From contig NZ_NOIN01000001.1 of NCBI RefSeq assembly GCF_014596565.1, positions 62,001 to 126,000 of the forward strand: 64,000 nucleotides of DNA, given 5' to 3'. The translations under genes and the position numbers were made by a program. A model generated the notes under the pieces. It searched no databases, had not been told where the DNA came from, and saw nothing but the letters and a program-made list of their open reading frames with translations. How positions within the stretch are numbered: position 1 is the first letter of the stretch; every line of letters begins with the position of its first letter. This DNA comes from Pseudomonas sp. PSB18 (GTDB taxonomy: Bacteria > Pseudomonadota > Gammaproteobacteria > Pseudomonadales > Pseudomonadaceae). Of the stretch, positions 8,568-17,205 are shown one piece after another.

Positions 8568-9881
8568 TCAGGACCTGGGATTCCTGACGTAGCGCACGAC
8601 GACAAAACAGGCGATCAGAATCAGCGGCGCAATGGAGAGCATGCCCATGTAGGTGGAGCCGGACAGGTCGTTGATCTTGCCCACCATCACCGGGGCCACA
8701 ATGCCGCTGAGCTGGCCAATGGAGTTGATCGCCGCAGTTCCCGTGGCAATCGCCAGGCCCGAGAAGGTCGATTGCGGAATCGTCCAGAAGATCGGGATGG
8801 CAATGAACGTGCCCGCAGTCGCCAGGAGCAAGGCGGCCATCATCGCCCAGGACGAGTCGGAGAACAGGCAGGCCAACAGGTAGCCGACGGCGGCCGCCGC
8901 CAGGCACAGGACGAGGTAGGTTTTACGATCACCGGAACGGTCCGAGCGTCGGGTCAGCCAGACCATGCCGAGGCAGGCAACGATGTAGGGCAAGGCCGAC
9001 AGCATGCCGACCCAGAACAGGCTTTGCACGCCAGAGGATTTGATCAGGTGCGGCATCCAGAAATTGAGGCCATAGGACGCGCTTTTGATCACGAAGTAGA
9101 TGAACGCCATGATCGCGACTTCCCGCGTCAGCAGCACCCGCCACAAAGACCCCAGCACGGGTTTCTGGTTGACCTTGTCCTGCTCGAGATTGGCCGCCAG
9201 CAGGTCTTTCTCGCTACGGCTCAGCCACTTGGCCGATTCGATGTCGCGATCCAGTTTCCACAGCACCAGCAACCCCAGCACGACACAGGGCAGACCGGAC
9301 ATCAGGAACAACCAGTGCCAGCCCGCCAGCCCGAACACACCGTCCATCGTACCGAGCAGGACGCCGGCCACCGGGCCGCCGATTGCACCGGCCAACGGCA
9401 CTGACAGGAACCACAGGCCGTTCATTTTCGCCAAATGCTTCTTGGGAAACCAGCACGCCAGGTAGAACAGGATGGCCGGGCCGAAACCGGCTTCCATGAC
9501 ACCGATCAGAAAGCGCAGGAAGTAGAGCGTGTATTGGGTGTAGGCGAACACCAACGCAGCGGTGGCAAGCCCCCAGGAGATCATGATGCGGCAGATCCAC
9601 GCCGGCGCTCCGTAGCGTTTCAGGCCCAGGCTGCTGGGCACTTCGAACAGCACGTAGCCGATAAAGAACATGCTCGCGGCCAGGCCATACGCCGCATCGG
9701 TCAAGCCCAGTTCCTGCTGCATCTGGGTCTTGGCGAAACTGATGTTGATCCGGTCAAAATAGGAGAACAGAAAGCAGATAATGGCCAGCGGCATGATGCG
9801 CCAGGCCACGCGTCGATAGAGCAGCAGCTCGTTGATGTCTTCGCTGCGTGCAAGCGGGATTTCGCCAGTCATGGCAACCAT
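8568..9881 (-). CDS. MFS transporter, anion:cation symporter (ACS) type
   Basis: 437 residues with 12 hydrophobic segments. The early FSYFDRINISFA motif and the following MQQELGLTDAAYGLAASMFFIGYVLFEVPS region are typical of the ACS/phthalate permease branch of the MFS, which imports organic acids such as aromatic carboxylates, hexuronates or tartrate. ATG 9881 is preceded by GGAGAAA. It is the last gene of a minus-strand set with the HMG-CoA-lyase-like, CoA-transferase and carbonic-anhydrase-like genes, so it probably imports the carboxylate that the CoA-transferase activates. The substrate is inferred only as an organic acid. Confidence 0.88.
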   Translation of the reverse strand: MVAMTGEIPLARSEDINELLLYRRVAWRIMPLAIICFLFSYFDRINISFAKTQMQQELGLTDAAYGLAASMFFIGYVLFEVPSSLGLKRYGAPAWICRIMISWGLATAALVFAYTQYTLYFLRFLIGVMEAGFGPAILFYLACWFPKKHLAKMNGLWFLSVPLAGAIGGPVAGVLLGTMDGVFGLAGWHWLFLMSGLPCVVLGLLVLWKLDRDIESAKWLSRSEKDLLAANLEQDKVNQKPVLGSLWRVLLTREVAIMAFIYFVIKSASYGLNFWMPHLIKSSGVQSLFWVGMLSALPYIVACLGMVWLTRRSDRSGDRKTYLVLCLAAAAVGYLLACLFSDSSWAMMAALLLATAGTFIAIPIFWTIPQSTFSGLAIATGTAAINSIGQLSGIVAPVMVGKINDLSGSTYMGMLSIAPLILIACFVVVRYVRNPRS

Positions 9882-9941
9882 GATGTTTCTCCATTGTTGT
9901 AGTTATTGGAGAGCGGCAACGCCCTTGGGGACGTTGCTGGT

Positions 9942-10466
9942 TTAGCTGATTCGAATCAATTTGTCCCGGTATGCCTGTCCCTTGAGGACATAGTCCTCTG
10001 CGTTGCGGTGCAGGCCGGCGACGGCCTCGGGCGTCAGCTCGCGCACGACCTTGGCCGGCGCGCCGAGAATCAGTGAATTGTCGGGGAACACCTTGCCTTC
10101 GGTGACGATGGCACCGGCGCCGACCAGGCAGTTTCGGCCGATCACCGCCCCGTTGAGCACCACCGCCTGGATCCCAATCAGCGCACCGTCGCCGACGGTG
10201 CACCCGTGCAACATGGCCTGGTGTCCGACGGTGACGCCCTCCCCCACGGTCAATGCAAAACCGGGGTCGGCATGCAGCACTGCACCTTCTTGCACGTTGC
10301 TGTGCTGACCGATGCGAATCGGCTCGTTGTCACCGCGAAGAACCGCTTGGGGCCATATGCTGACGCCTTGCGCCAGGGTCACATCGCCAATGACCGTGGC
10401 GTCCTCGGCGACGAACGTCTCGGCGTGAATGGCGGGGATGAGTGTGTCGTATCGATAGATCGCCAT
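9942..10466 (-). CDS. gamma-carbonic anhydrase-like hexapeptide-repeat protein
   Basis: 174 residues forming a left-handed beta-helix with hexapeptide repeats (for example VIGDVT, SIWPQAVLRGD, NVQEGAVLH). The three zinc-ligand histidines of the gamma class are visible as His65, His82 and His87 (LHADPG, GHQAMLHG). This matches the YrdA/PaaY/CaiE group, some members of which are thioesterases or accessory proteins in CoA-based catabolism. Located 12 bp after the CoA-transferase gene on the same strand, it is most likely a PaaY/CaiE-type accessory protein for that pathway rather than a housekeeping carbonic anhydrase. The exact activity is uncertain. Confidence 0.88.
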   Translation of the reverse strand: MAIYRYDTLIPAIHAETFVAEDATVIGDVTLAQGVSIWPQAVLRGDNEPIRIGQHSNVQEGAVLHADPGFALTVGEGVTVGHQAMLHGCTVGDGALIGIQAVVLNGAVIGRNCLVGAGAIVTEGKVFPDNSLILGAPAKVVRELTPEAVAGLHRNAEDYVLKGQAYRDKLIRIS

Positions 10467-10478
10467 GGCAGTTCCTCT

Positions 10479-11669
10479 TCAGGCCTGAGCATCTGTTTTC
10501 AGGACACCGGCTGCACACAGCTCGGCAATGTGCTCATCGCTATAACCCAGCTCGCGCATGACCAGGTGGGTATGCTCGCCGATGCGGGGAATCGATCGAC
10601 GGGGTTGCAGGCGCTCGCCATCCAGGGACAGGGGCAGCAATGGCATGGCGGTGAACGATCCGTCTTCAAGTTCCAGGTTCGCCAGCCCACCGCTTTGCAG
10701 CAGGTGAGGATCTTCGAACAACTCTTCCGGACGACGAATCGGCGCGAAGGGAATGCCGTGGGCTTCGAGCTGTGGCGCCAGGGCCTGGGCATCCACGGTC
10801 GCGAAGACTTCAGCCAGATGCGCCAGCAGCCGTGGGCGTTGCAGCACCCGATCGTTGTTGGTGGCCAGCGTCTCGTCATCGAGCAATGCGGTTTGTCCCA
10901 GCACCTGGCACAGCGCATTCCACTGCCCTTCGCCGGTGGCGGCGACAAACATCTGCTCGCCGTTGGCGAACTCGAACACATCGTAAATCGCCCAGGCGCT
11001 GATGCGGTTCGGCATCGGGGCGGCCGCCTGCCCAGTCACAATGTATTGCTGCATATGCTGGGCAGCCAGCAGCACGCAGTTTTCATACAGCGCGCTTTGC
11101 ACCTCACGGCCGACGCCGGTGACATTGCGCTCATTGAGCGCGGCAAGCACACCGATGGCGCCGAACATGCCGCCCATGATGTCGTTCACCGAACTGCCCG
11201 CCCGCAACGGTCGCCCCACTGGACCGGTCATGTAGGCCAGGCCCGCCATCATTTGCACCACTTCATCCAGGGCCAGGCGGTGGTCATAGGGGCCGCTCAG
11301 GAAGCCCTTGTGCGAGGCATAGATAATGCGCGGGTTACGCTCGCGAATCGCCTCGTAGCCAAAGCCCAGTTCCTGCATGCGGCCGGGTTTGAAGTTCTCG
11401 ATGAACACGTCGGCGGTGTCGATGAGTTCCAGCACCGCGTCGCGCCCCTGAGGGGTGTTGACGTCGACGGCGATGCACTGTTTGTTGCGGTTGAAGGTGC
11501 GAAAGAATCCCGCACCGGCACCCAGCAGGCGACGCGTCCCGTCACCGCGAGTCGGCTCGATCTTGATCACCTCGGCACCGAGGTCACCCAGGATCATCCC
11601 GCAGGTCGGCCCCATCACCATGTGTGAAATTTCGACGACACGAATGCCGTCCAATGGAAGTCTGGACAT
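10479..11669 (-). CDS. class III CoA-transferase (CaiB/BaiF family)
   Basis: 396 residues. Family III CoA-transferase, moving CoA from a donor such as succinyl-CoA to a carboxylic acid. The N-terminus (DGIRVVEISHMVMGPTCGMILGDLGAEVIKIEP) is diagnostic, and the catalytic aspartate is Asp163 in SSVNDIMGG. ATG 11669 starts at the conserved motif; the longer open frame would overlap the upstream lyase gene. It is paired with an HMG-CoA-lyase-like gene 25 bp upstream, which suggests activation of a branched hydroxy-dicarboxylate (hydroxymethylglutarate- or citramalate-like) followed by cleavage of its CoA thioester. That substrate is inference. Confidence 0.92.
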   Translation of the reverse strand: MSRLPLDGIRVVEISHMVMGPTCGMILGDLGAEVIKIEPTRGDGTRRLLGAGAGFFRTFNRNKQCIAVDVNTPQGRDAVLELIDTADVFIENFKPGRMQELGFGYEAIRERNPRIIYASHKGFLSGPYDHRLALDEVVQMMAGLAYMTGPVGRPLRAGSSVNDIMGGMFGAIGVLAALNERNVTGVGREVQSALYENCVLLAAQHMQQYIVTGQAAAPMPNRISAWAIYDVFEFANGEQMFVAATGEGQWNALCQVLGQTALLDDETLATNNDRVLQRPRLLAHLAEVFATVDAQALAPQLEAHGIPFAPIRRPEELFEDPHLLQSGGLANLELEDGSFTAMPLLPLSLDGERLQPRRSIPRIGEHTHLVMRELGYSDEHIAELCAAGVLKTDAQA

Positions 11670-11694
11670 GACGGTTTTCCTCGATTGGACCGGT

Positions 11695-12624
11695 TCAGGC
11701 GTGGCGAACAGCTGACGGGTAATGAAGCGGAAGGCCTGCGCGGGCGACGCAGCCGTAGAGGGGTTCGTCCGGCAGCGCCGCATGCAGCACGTCCCGCGAC
11801 TCGATCAGTGCAGCCAGGTCGATACCGGTGTCGTAGCCCATGCTTTGGAGCATGAATACGAGGTCTTCGGTGACAGTGTTGCCGGACGCACCCGGCGCGA
11901 ACGGGCAACCGCCCAGCCCGGCCAGTGACGAATCGAGTTCGGTGATGCCTTGTTGCACCGCCGCCAGGCTGTTGGCCAGTGCCAAGCCACGCGTGTCATG
12001 GAAATGCGCGGCCCTGAGCTTGTCGCCGGCAATGGCACGAATCGCCTGCAAGGTGGTGATCACCTGGGCGGGATTGGCGTAGCCGGTGGTATCGCCGAGT
12101 GACACCAGGTCGCAGCCGGCCTCAAGGACGTGACCAGTCAATTCACAGAGGTCACCCAGGGGCACCTCGCCCTGGCGGGTACAGCCGAATGCGACGGACA
12201 TCCCAGCAATTATCTGGACCTGATGCAGTCCCAGCTCGGTGCGCAGCTGGCACATCCGCGCCAGTTCCTCGACCATCTCCAGGGGGGTACGACGCACATT
12301 CGCCAGGCTATGGGCGGCGCTGACGGACACCGGCGCGATGATCCGATGGGCGCCGGATTCGAGGGCATCGCGACAACCCCGCAGGTTCGGCGCCAGCACG
12401 GTGACCACCAGTTCCGGGTAACCCAAGGCATGGGCCACCACTTCCCTGGCGTCGGCCATCTGCGGCAACAGCTTGGCGGGGACGAACGACGCGACCTCCA
12501 TGTGGCGCACGCCGGCGGCATAGGCGGCATCGATCCACTGGCATTTGGCGCGGGTCGGCATGATGGCTTGCAGGCTCTGCAAACCATCGCGCATGCCGAC
12601 TTCGTTGATTGTTATTGTTGTCAT
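11695..12624 (-). CDS. hydroxymethylglutaryl-CoA lyase family protein
   Basis: 309 residues of the DRE-TIM metallolyase superfamily. The signature is degenerate but present: GMRDGLQ at 10-16 (Arg12, Asp13), metal ligands His207 and His209 in HFHDTRG, and the catalytic GLGGCPFAPGASGN loop with Cys240. This loop is specific for HMG-CoA lyase-like enzymes, which split 3-hydroxy-3-methylglutaryl-CoA or a similar acyl-CoA into acetyl-CoA (or pyruvate) and a second product. First gene of the lyase/CoA-transferase/carbonic-anhydrase-like/MFS set. It is unlikely to be the leucine-pathway enzyme, because liu genes are absent here. Confidence 0.9.
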   Translation of the reverse strand: MTTITINEVGMRDGLQSLQAIMPTRAKCQWIDAAYAAGVRHMEVASFVPAKLLPQMADAREVVAHALGYPELVVTVLAPNLRGCRDALESGAHRIIAPVSVSAAHSLANVRRTPLEMVEELARMCQLRTELGLHQVQIIAGMSVAFGCTRQGEVPLGDLCELTGHVLEAGCDLVSLGDTTGYANPAQVITTLQAIRAIAGDKLRAAHFHDTRGLALANSLAAVQQGITELDSSLAGLGGCPFAPGASGNTVTEDLVFMLQSMGYDTGIDLAALIESRDVLHAALPDEPLYGCVARAGLPLHYPSAVRHA

Positions 12625-12703
12625 GAACAGGCTCTCTTAGGCGGAAGCGTGATTTCAGACTAGAGAGCCCCGGATGCGATGAAAAGACGCCATTGGCGCG
12701 TTG

Positions 12704-12726
12704 ATCCATCGTCAACTGCGATGGAT
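12704..12726. repeat. Perfect inverted repeat at the end of the LysR gene
   Basis: ATCCATCG at 12704-12711 pairs with CGATGGAT at 12719-12726 across the 7-base TCAACTG, which contains the LysR stop. No T-run follows on either strand, so an operator upstream of the lyase operon is as likely as a terminator stem. Confidence 0.3.
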
Positions 12727-13644
12727 AGGATCGGTCGTGGAAGGACGTGGCGGTGACCGTGACAGCAGATGGTCCAGGAGCCGACGCGCAGACAGTGACA
12801 AGGCCTCACGATTTCGCACACAGATCACGAATTCGCCCCGCGCCCACTCATCAGTCAGGGGGATGATGCGCAGATCGAACAGTTGCGTGTAGCGCTCCAC
12901 CGCTTCGAGCGGGATCACCGCGACCCCCAGTCCGAACTGGATCAGGCGGAACGCGGCGTCGAACGATGACACGTAGGAGCGGAACCGCAACTCCCGACCA
13001 TGCTTCTGCGCATCTTCGCGCATGAACGTGTTGATCGTGGCGAAGGCCGACATGCCCAGATGATCGAAATCCAATGTCTCTTCGAATGCAACGCCGAGAC
13101 GATCGGCCAAAGGATGACCGGCGCTCACCACCACCGCGAGATGGTCCTGGCGGTAAGGCAGGAACTCCAGGTCGCCCATGGCCATCGAGCGGCGACAGAT
13201 ACCCAGGTCGGCCGAGCCCTCGGCGACGCCACGTACCACATCGGGGCTGATACGCTCTTCGATGTCGGTCTGGACGCCTGGATGCTTCAACATGAAGTCG
13301 GACAGTTCTTCCGGCAAGAACTCCATGATCGACGAGACGTTCGCCCATATACGGACATGCCCGCGCGCGCCCTCGGCGTACTCGCTGAGCTCGCTGTCGA
13401 GCCGCTCCATGGCCCGCGTCAGGGACCGTGCATGCCGCAGCAGCGCCAAGCCGGCCGGCGTCGGCTCCACTCCACGTTTGCTGCGTTTGAGCAACGACGT
13501 CCCGAATCGTGCCTCGATGTCGGAAAGCCGCTTGCTGACCGCCGAGGGCGCGATGAACGCGCGTTCGCTCGCCCGTGCGATCGTCCCCTCCTCGCAGACC
13601 AGGATAAACAGGTGCAAGGACAAATGATCCAGGTGCTGCGTCAT
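12712..13644 (-). CDS. LysR family transcriptional regulator
   Basis: 310 residues from ATG 13644 (312 if GTG 13650 is used). The N-terminal helix-turn-helix includes GTIARASERAFIAPSAVSKRLSDIE, followed by a LysR substrate-binding domain. Its ATG overlaps the glcC stop in an ATGA arrangement (13641-13644), so translation is coupled to glcC. Downstream on the same strand, after 87 bp, begins the lyase/CoA-transferase operon, which it probably regulates. The link to glcC suggests a glycolate/C2 and CoA-dependent acid catabolism connection, but this is inference. Confidence 0.88.
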   Translation of the reverse strand: MTQHLDHLSLHLFILVCEEGTIARASERAFIAPSAVSKRLSDIEARFGTSLLKRSKRGVEPTPAGLALLRHARSLTRAMERLDSELSEYAEGARGHVRIWANVSSIMEFLPEELSDFMLKHPGVQTDIEERISPDVVRGVAEGSADLGICRRSMAMGDLEFLPYRQDHLAVVVSAGHPLADRLGVAFEETLDFDHLGMSAFATINTFMREDAQKHGRELRFRSYVSSFDAAFRLIQFGLGVAVIPLEAVERYTQLFDLRIIPLTDEWARGEFVICVRNREALSLSARRLLDHLLSRSPPRPSTTDPIHRS

Positions 13645-14408
13645 GCCCACCCCTCAAGTCGCAACGTGGCACGTACCAGGCGTTGCTCTTCGCTTTCGAT
13701 TTCCTTCAGGTTTTCGCAGATGCTCTGGATATGCGCAATGGCGGCCTTGCGCGCCTGTTCGGGAAGGCGTCCGGTCACGGCGTTATAGAGCCGTGCATGC
13801 TGGCGATCGATTTGCCGCTTCTGCGGTTCACGGTGATAGAGGTTGTTGACCGAGGCGAACACCGTGGTGAGCAGCAGGTCCGTCAGCGAGCGCAAGGTCT
13901 GCACCAGCACCGGGTTATGCGACGCCTCGCAGATTGCCAGGTGAAACGCATGATCGAGCCGGGCGTGTTCGGAGGGCTCCAGTGCGCGGGTGTGGGCATC
14001 GAGCAAGGCGTCGTAGCTGCGGGTGATCAGGACGAAATCGGCTTCCGTGCCACGCAAGGCCGCCAACCGTGCGGACTCGCCTTCGAGCAGGCTGCGGACC
14101 TCGAACAGATCGTAAAGCGTGCGTGGCTGCGAGCTGAACAGGTGCATCAATGGCGACGCGGCACTGTTGCCCGACAGATCGGCGACGAAAGAGCCCTTGC
14201 CCTGCTCCGTCTTGATGATCCCGCGAGCCCGCAGCAGCTTCAGCCCCTCGCGCAGCGCCGTGCGTGAAACACCGAGTTTTTCCGTCAGCCGACGCTCCGA
14301 CGGCAACAACTGCCCCGTCTTGAGCACGCCGTCCACGATCAGGCGCTCGATGCGCTCGCACACCACATCGGCCACTTGCAGATTGCGACGGGTCTGGGTG
14401 TCGTCCAT
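13641..14408 (-). CDS. glcC: FadR-type GntR regulator of glycolate operon (GlcC)
   Basis: 255 residues from ATG 14408, which has a strong TTGGAGG site. The N-terminal GntR winged helix spans about 15-80 (LLPSERRLTEKLGVSRTALREGLKLLRARG), and an FCD ligand domain follows with the metal-binding Asp/His pattern. It is divergent from glcDEFGB, as in E. coli and P. aeruginosa where GlcC activates glc in response to glycolate. Two TGGT-N3-ACCA palindromes flank the spacer. An upstream start at 14450 would place one operator inside the gene and was rejected. It overlaps the following LysR gene by 4 bp. Confidence 0.9.
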   Translation of the reverse strand: MDDTQTRRNLQVADVVCERIERLIVDGVLKTGQLLPSERRLTEKLGVSRTALREGLKLLRARGIIKTEQGKGSFVADLSGNSAASPLMHLFSSQPRTLYDLFEVRSLLEGESARLAALRGTEADFVLITRSYDALLDAHTRALEPSEHARLDHAFHLAICEASHNPVLVQTLRSLTDLLLTTVFASVNNLYHREPQKRQIDRQHARLYNAVTGRLPEQARKAAIAHIQSICENLKEIESEEQRLVRATLRLEGWA

Positions 14409-14420
14409 TGCGCCTCCAAC

Positions 14421-14431
14421 TGGTATGACCA
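14421..14431. promoter_or_regulatory. Candidate GlcC operator, glcC-proximal
   Basis: TGGTATGACCA is a TGGT-N3-ACCA palindrome, the site type of FadR-family FCD regulators (PdhR/LldR/GlcC group). It lies 13 bases from the glcC start, which suggests autoregulation. Confidence 0.55.
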
Positions 14432-14527
14432 GCTTAGCCATGCTTCTCAAGTCGTCTCACCATTCATTTCAACTCATTGTTTTTAGAAGATTTATAAAAA
14501 TCCATAAAAAAACAGCCAGTCAAAAAC

Positions 14528-14538
14528 TGGTTCGACCA
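14528..14538. promoter_or_regulatory. Candidate GlcC operator, glcD-proximal
   Basis: TGGTTCGACCA is a second TGGT-N3-ACCA palindrome, 104 bases before the glcD start, just after an AT-rich stretch with several A/T runs. The shared arm sequence with the site at 14421 supports a common regulator. Confidence 0.55.
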
Positions 14539-14642
14539 CCTCAACAATGCATAGACAGTAGATCGCCTCGGACCAATGATGCAAGTCAGCTGCATGCGGA
14601 ACCTGACCTCAAATAAAAACAACCGAGTGTCGTCAGCCGACT

Positions 14643-16142
14643 ATGAACATTCTCTACGATGAACGCGTTGATGGTGCCCTGCCTGTCGTGGATAAGGCCA
14701 CGCTGCTGCAGGCCTTGCAGGCGCGATTGCCGGACCTCGAAATCCTGCACCAGCGCGAAGAACTCATGCCCTACGAATGCGATGGACTTTCCGCCTATCG
14801 CACCACGCCGCTCCTGGTGGTACTGCCCCGCCATCTCGACGAGGTTCGGGGCGTGCTGGCGCTGTGTCATGAACGGCAGGTGCCTGTCATCGCCCGGGGT
14901 GCCGGGACCGGTTTGTCCGGTGGTGCGCTGCCGTTGGAAAAAGGCGTTCTGCTGGTCATGGCGCGCTTCAACAACATTTTGCACATCGACCCGGCCGCCC
15001 GTACCGCACGGGTCCAGCCCGGGGTGCGCAACCTGGCGATTTCCCAGGCGGCCGCGCCGTTTGGCTTGTATTACGCACCGGACCCGTCTTCGCAAATCGC
15101 CTGCTCCATCGGCGGCAACGTCGCGGAAAATGCCGGTGGCGTGCATTGCCTCAAATACGGCCTGACCGTGCACAATCTGCTCAAGGTCGACATCCTCACC
15201 GTCAACGGCGAACAGCTGACCCTGGGCAGTGACGCGCTCGATTCGCCGGGCCTGGATCTGCTGGCGTTGTTCACCGGCTCCGAAGGCATGCTCGGGGTGA
15301 TCACCGAAGTCACGGTCAAGCTGCTTCCAAAGCCGCAGACCGCGAAGGTGTTGCTGGCGGCGTTCGACTCGGTCGAAAAAGCCGGTCGCGCAGTGGGTGA
15401 CATCATCGCCGCGGGCATCATTCCCGGCGGGCTGGAAATGATGGACAACCTGGCCATCCGCGCCGCCGAAGACTTCATCCACGCCGGTTACCCGGTGGAG
15501 GCCGAAGCCATTTTGTTGTGCGAACTCGATGGCGTCGAAGCCGACGTCCATGATGATTGCGACCGGGTGCGCCAGGTGCTGGAGCAGGCCGGCGCCACCG
15601 AAGTGCGCCAGGCCCGCGACGAGGCCGAACGCGTGCGCTTCTGGGCCGGGCGCAAGAATGCGTTTCCGGCCGTGGGCCGCCTTTCGCCGGATTATTACTG
15701 CATGGACGGGACGATCCCGCGCCGGGAGCTACCTGGAGTGCTGCACGCCATCGCCGCCTTGTCGGCCGAATACGGCCTGCGGGTCGCCAACGTGTTTCAT
15801 GCCGGCGACGGCAACATGCACCCGCTGATCCTGTTCGACGCCAACCAACCGGGCGAGCTCGATCGCGCCGAGGCCCTGGGGGGCAAGATCCTCGAACTGT
15901 GCGTGAAAGTCGGCGGCAGCATCACCGGCGAACACGGGGTGGGCCGGGAGAAAATCAACCAGATGTGCGCGCAGTTCAACAGCGACGAACTGACCGTGTT
16001 CCACGCCGTCAAAGCCGCCTTCGATCCGAGCGGCCTGCTCAACCCCGGCAAGAACATCCCGACGCTGCACCGCTGCGCCGAGTTTGGCGCCATGCACGTG
16101 CACCTGGGGCAGTTGCCCTTCCCTGAACTGGAGCGTTTCTGA
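14643..16142 (+). CDS. glcD: glycolate oxidase subunit GlcD (FAD-binding)
   Basis: 499 residues. FAD-linked catalytic subunit of the membrane-associated glycolate oxidase, oxidising glycolate to glyoxylate and passing electrons through GlcF to the respiratory chain. The N-terminal PCMH-type FAD domain (ARGAGTGLSGGALP near 84-97; GGNVAENAGG near 157-166) and C-terminal FAD-linked oxidase cap (FHAGDGNMHPLILFDAN near 385-401; GEHGVGREK near 428-436) are intact, and the protein resembles E. coli GlcD along its whole length. Its ribosome site is weak. First gene of glcDEFGB; it overlaps glcE by one base (TGATG). Confidence 0.97.
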   Translation: MNILYDERVDGALPVVDKATLLQALQARLPDLEILHQREELMPYECDGLSAYRTTPLLVVLPRHLDEVRGVLALCHERQVPVIARGAGTGLSGGALPLEKGVLLVMARFNNILHIDPAARTARVQPGVRNLAISQAAAPFGLYYAPDPSSQIACSIGGNVAENAGGVHCLKYGLTVHNLLKVDILTVNGEQLTLGSDALDSPGLDLLALFTGSEGMLGVITEVTVKLLPKPQTAKVLLAAFDSVEKAGRAVGDIIAAGIIPGGLEMMDNLAIRAAEDFIHAGYPVEAEAILLCELDGVEADVHDDCDRVRQVLEQAGATEVRQARDEAERVRFWAGRKNAFPAVGRLSPDYYCMDGTIPRRELPGVLHAIAALSAEYGLRVANVFHAGDGNMHPLILFDANQPGELDRAEALGGKILELCVKVGGSITGEHGVGREKINQMCAQFNSDELTVFHAVKAAFDPSGLLNPGKNIPTLHRCAEFGAMHVHLGQLPFPELERF

Positions 16143-17203
16143 TGCACAACGCACTCGATAGGGACGCCAGCGACGCGTTGCTCGAACAGGTCAATCAGGC
16201 GCTGAAGAACGCCACGCCGCTGTGGATCCACGGTGGCAACAGCAAGGCTTTCCTGGGGCGTTCGGTCACCGGCGAGCGCCTCGACACCCGCGCCCACCGG
16301 GGCATCGTCAGCTATGACCCGACGGAACTGGTGGTGACCGTGCGTTGCGGTACGCCCCTACGGGAGTTGTCCGAGGTGCTGAACGCCTCGCAGCAAATGC
16401 TGCCCTGCGAACCGCCCTCCTTCGGCGACGCCACGGTGGGCGGCATGATTGCCAGCGGCCTCTGCGGCCCACGCCGTCCGTGGGCGGGTTCGGTGCGGGA
16501 CTTCGTCCTCGGCACACGGGTCATCACCGGCCAGGGCAAGCTTCTGCGCTTCGGTGGCGAAGTCATGAAAAATGTCGCCGGTTACGACCTGTCGCGCCTG
16601 ATGGCCGGCAGCTTCGGCACCCTTGGGGTGATCACCGAGGTGTCGCTCAAAGTCCTGCCCAAACCTCGGCAAGCCTTGAGCATCAGCCTGGAAATGGACA
16701 GCGATCGCGCCTTGCTGCGCCTCGCGGAATGGGGCCAGCAGCCGCTGCCGATCAGCGCCGCCTGCCACGATGGCCAACGCCTGCACCTGCGGCTCGAGGG
16801 CGGCGAAGGTTCGGTGGCGGCGGCCCATGACCGACTGGGCGGCGAGGTGTTGGACGCTTCGTATTGGGAGGATCTGAACGAACATCGCTTGGGTTTCTTC
16901 GATGAGGATCTGCCGCTGTGGCGCCTGTCCGTGCCGCACAACACAGCGTGGCTGCCCCTGCCCGGCAGGCAACTGATCGACTGGGGCGGCGCCCAGCGCT
17001 GGCTCAAGTCCGGTGCCGAAGCCGCGTTCATTCGCCGGATCGTCGAAGGCGTCGGCGGCCATGTGACCTGTTACAGCCATGGCCTGATCGACAGTCCGTT
17101 CCAGCCGCTGCCCGACGCGCTGATGCGTTACCACCGCAACCTGAAGCATCGGCTCGACCCACAGGGAATCTTCAACCCCGGTCGCCTCTACGCGGAGCTT
17201 TGA
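16142..17203 (+). CDS. glcE: glycolate oxidase subunit GlcE
   Basis: 353 residues. Second FAD-binding-type subunit of glycolate oxidase, a shorter paralogue of GlcD needed for activity. The FAD PCMH region includes WIHGGNSKAFLGR, TVGGMIASGLCGPRRPWAGSVRDFVLG and the RFGGEVMKNVAGYDLSRLMAGS segment characteristic of GlcE. The C-terminus ends in the DPQGIFNPGRLY motif shared by the family. Its ATG overlaps the glcD stop by one base, and glcF follows after 2 bp, so the three oxidase subunits are translated in tight linkage. Confidence 0.96.
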   Translation: MHNALDRDASDALLEQVNQALKNATPLWIHGGNSKAFLGRSVTGERLDTRAHRGIVSYDPTELVVTVRCGTPLRELSEVLNASQQMLPCEPPSFGDATVGGMIASGLCGPRRPWAGSVRDFVLGTRVITGQGKLLRFGGEVMKNVAGYDLSRLMAGSFGTLGVITEVSLKVLPKPRQALSISLEMDSDRALLRLAEWGQQPLPISAACHDGQRLHLRLEGGEGSVAAAHDRLGGEVLDASYWEDLNEHRLGFFDEDLPLWRLSVPHNTAWLPLPGRQLIDWGGAQRWLKSGAEAAFIRRIVEGVGGHVTCYSHGLIDSPFQPLPDALMRYHRNLKHRLDPQGIFNPGRLYAEL

Positions 17204-17205
17204 TC

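Noticed and set aside
10206..11627. 473-codon plus-strand frame over the CoA-transferase gene
   Set aside because: Low-complexity His/Gln/Arg-rich translation; the opposite strand encodes an intact class III CoA-transferase.
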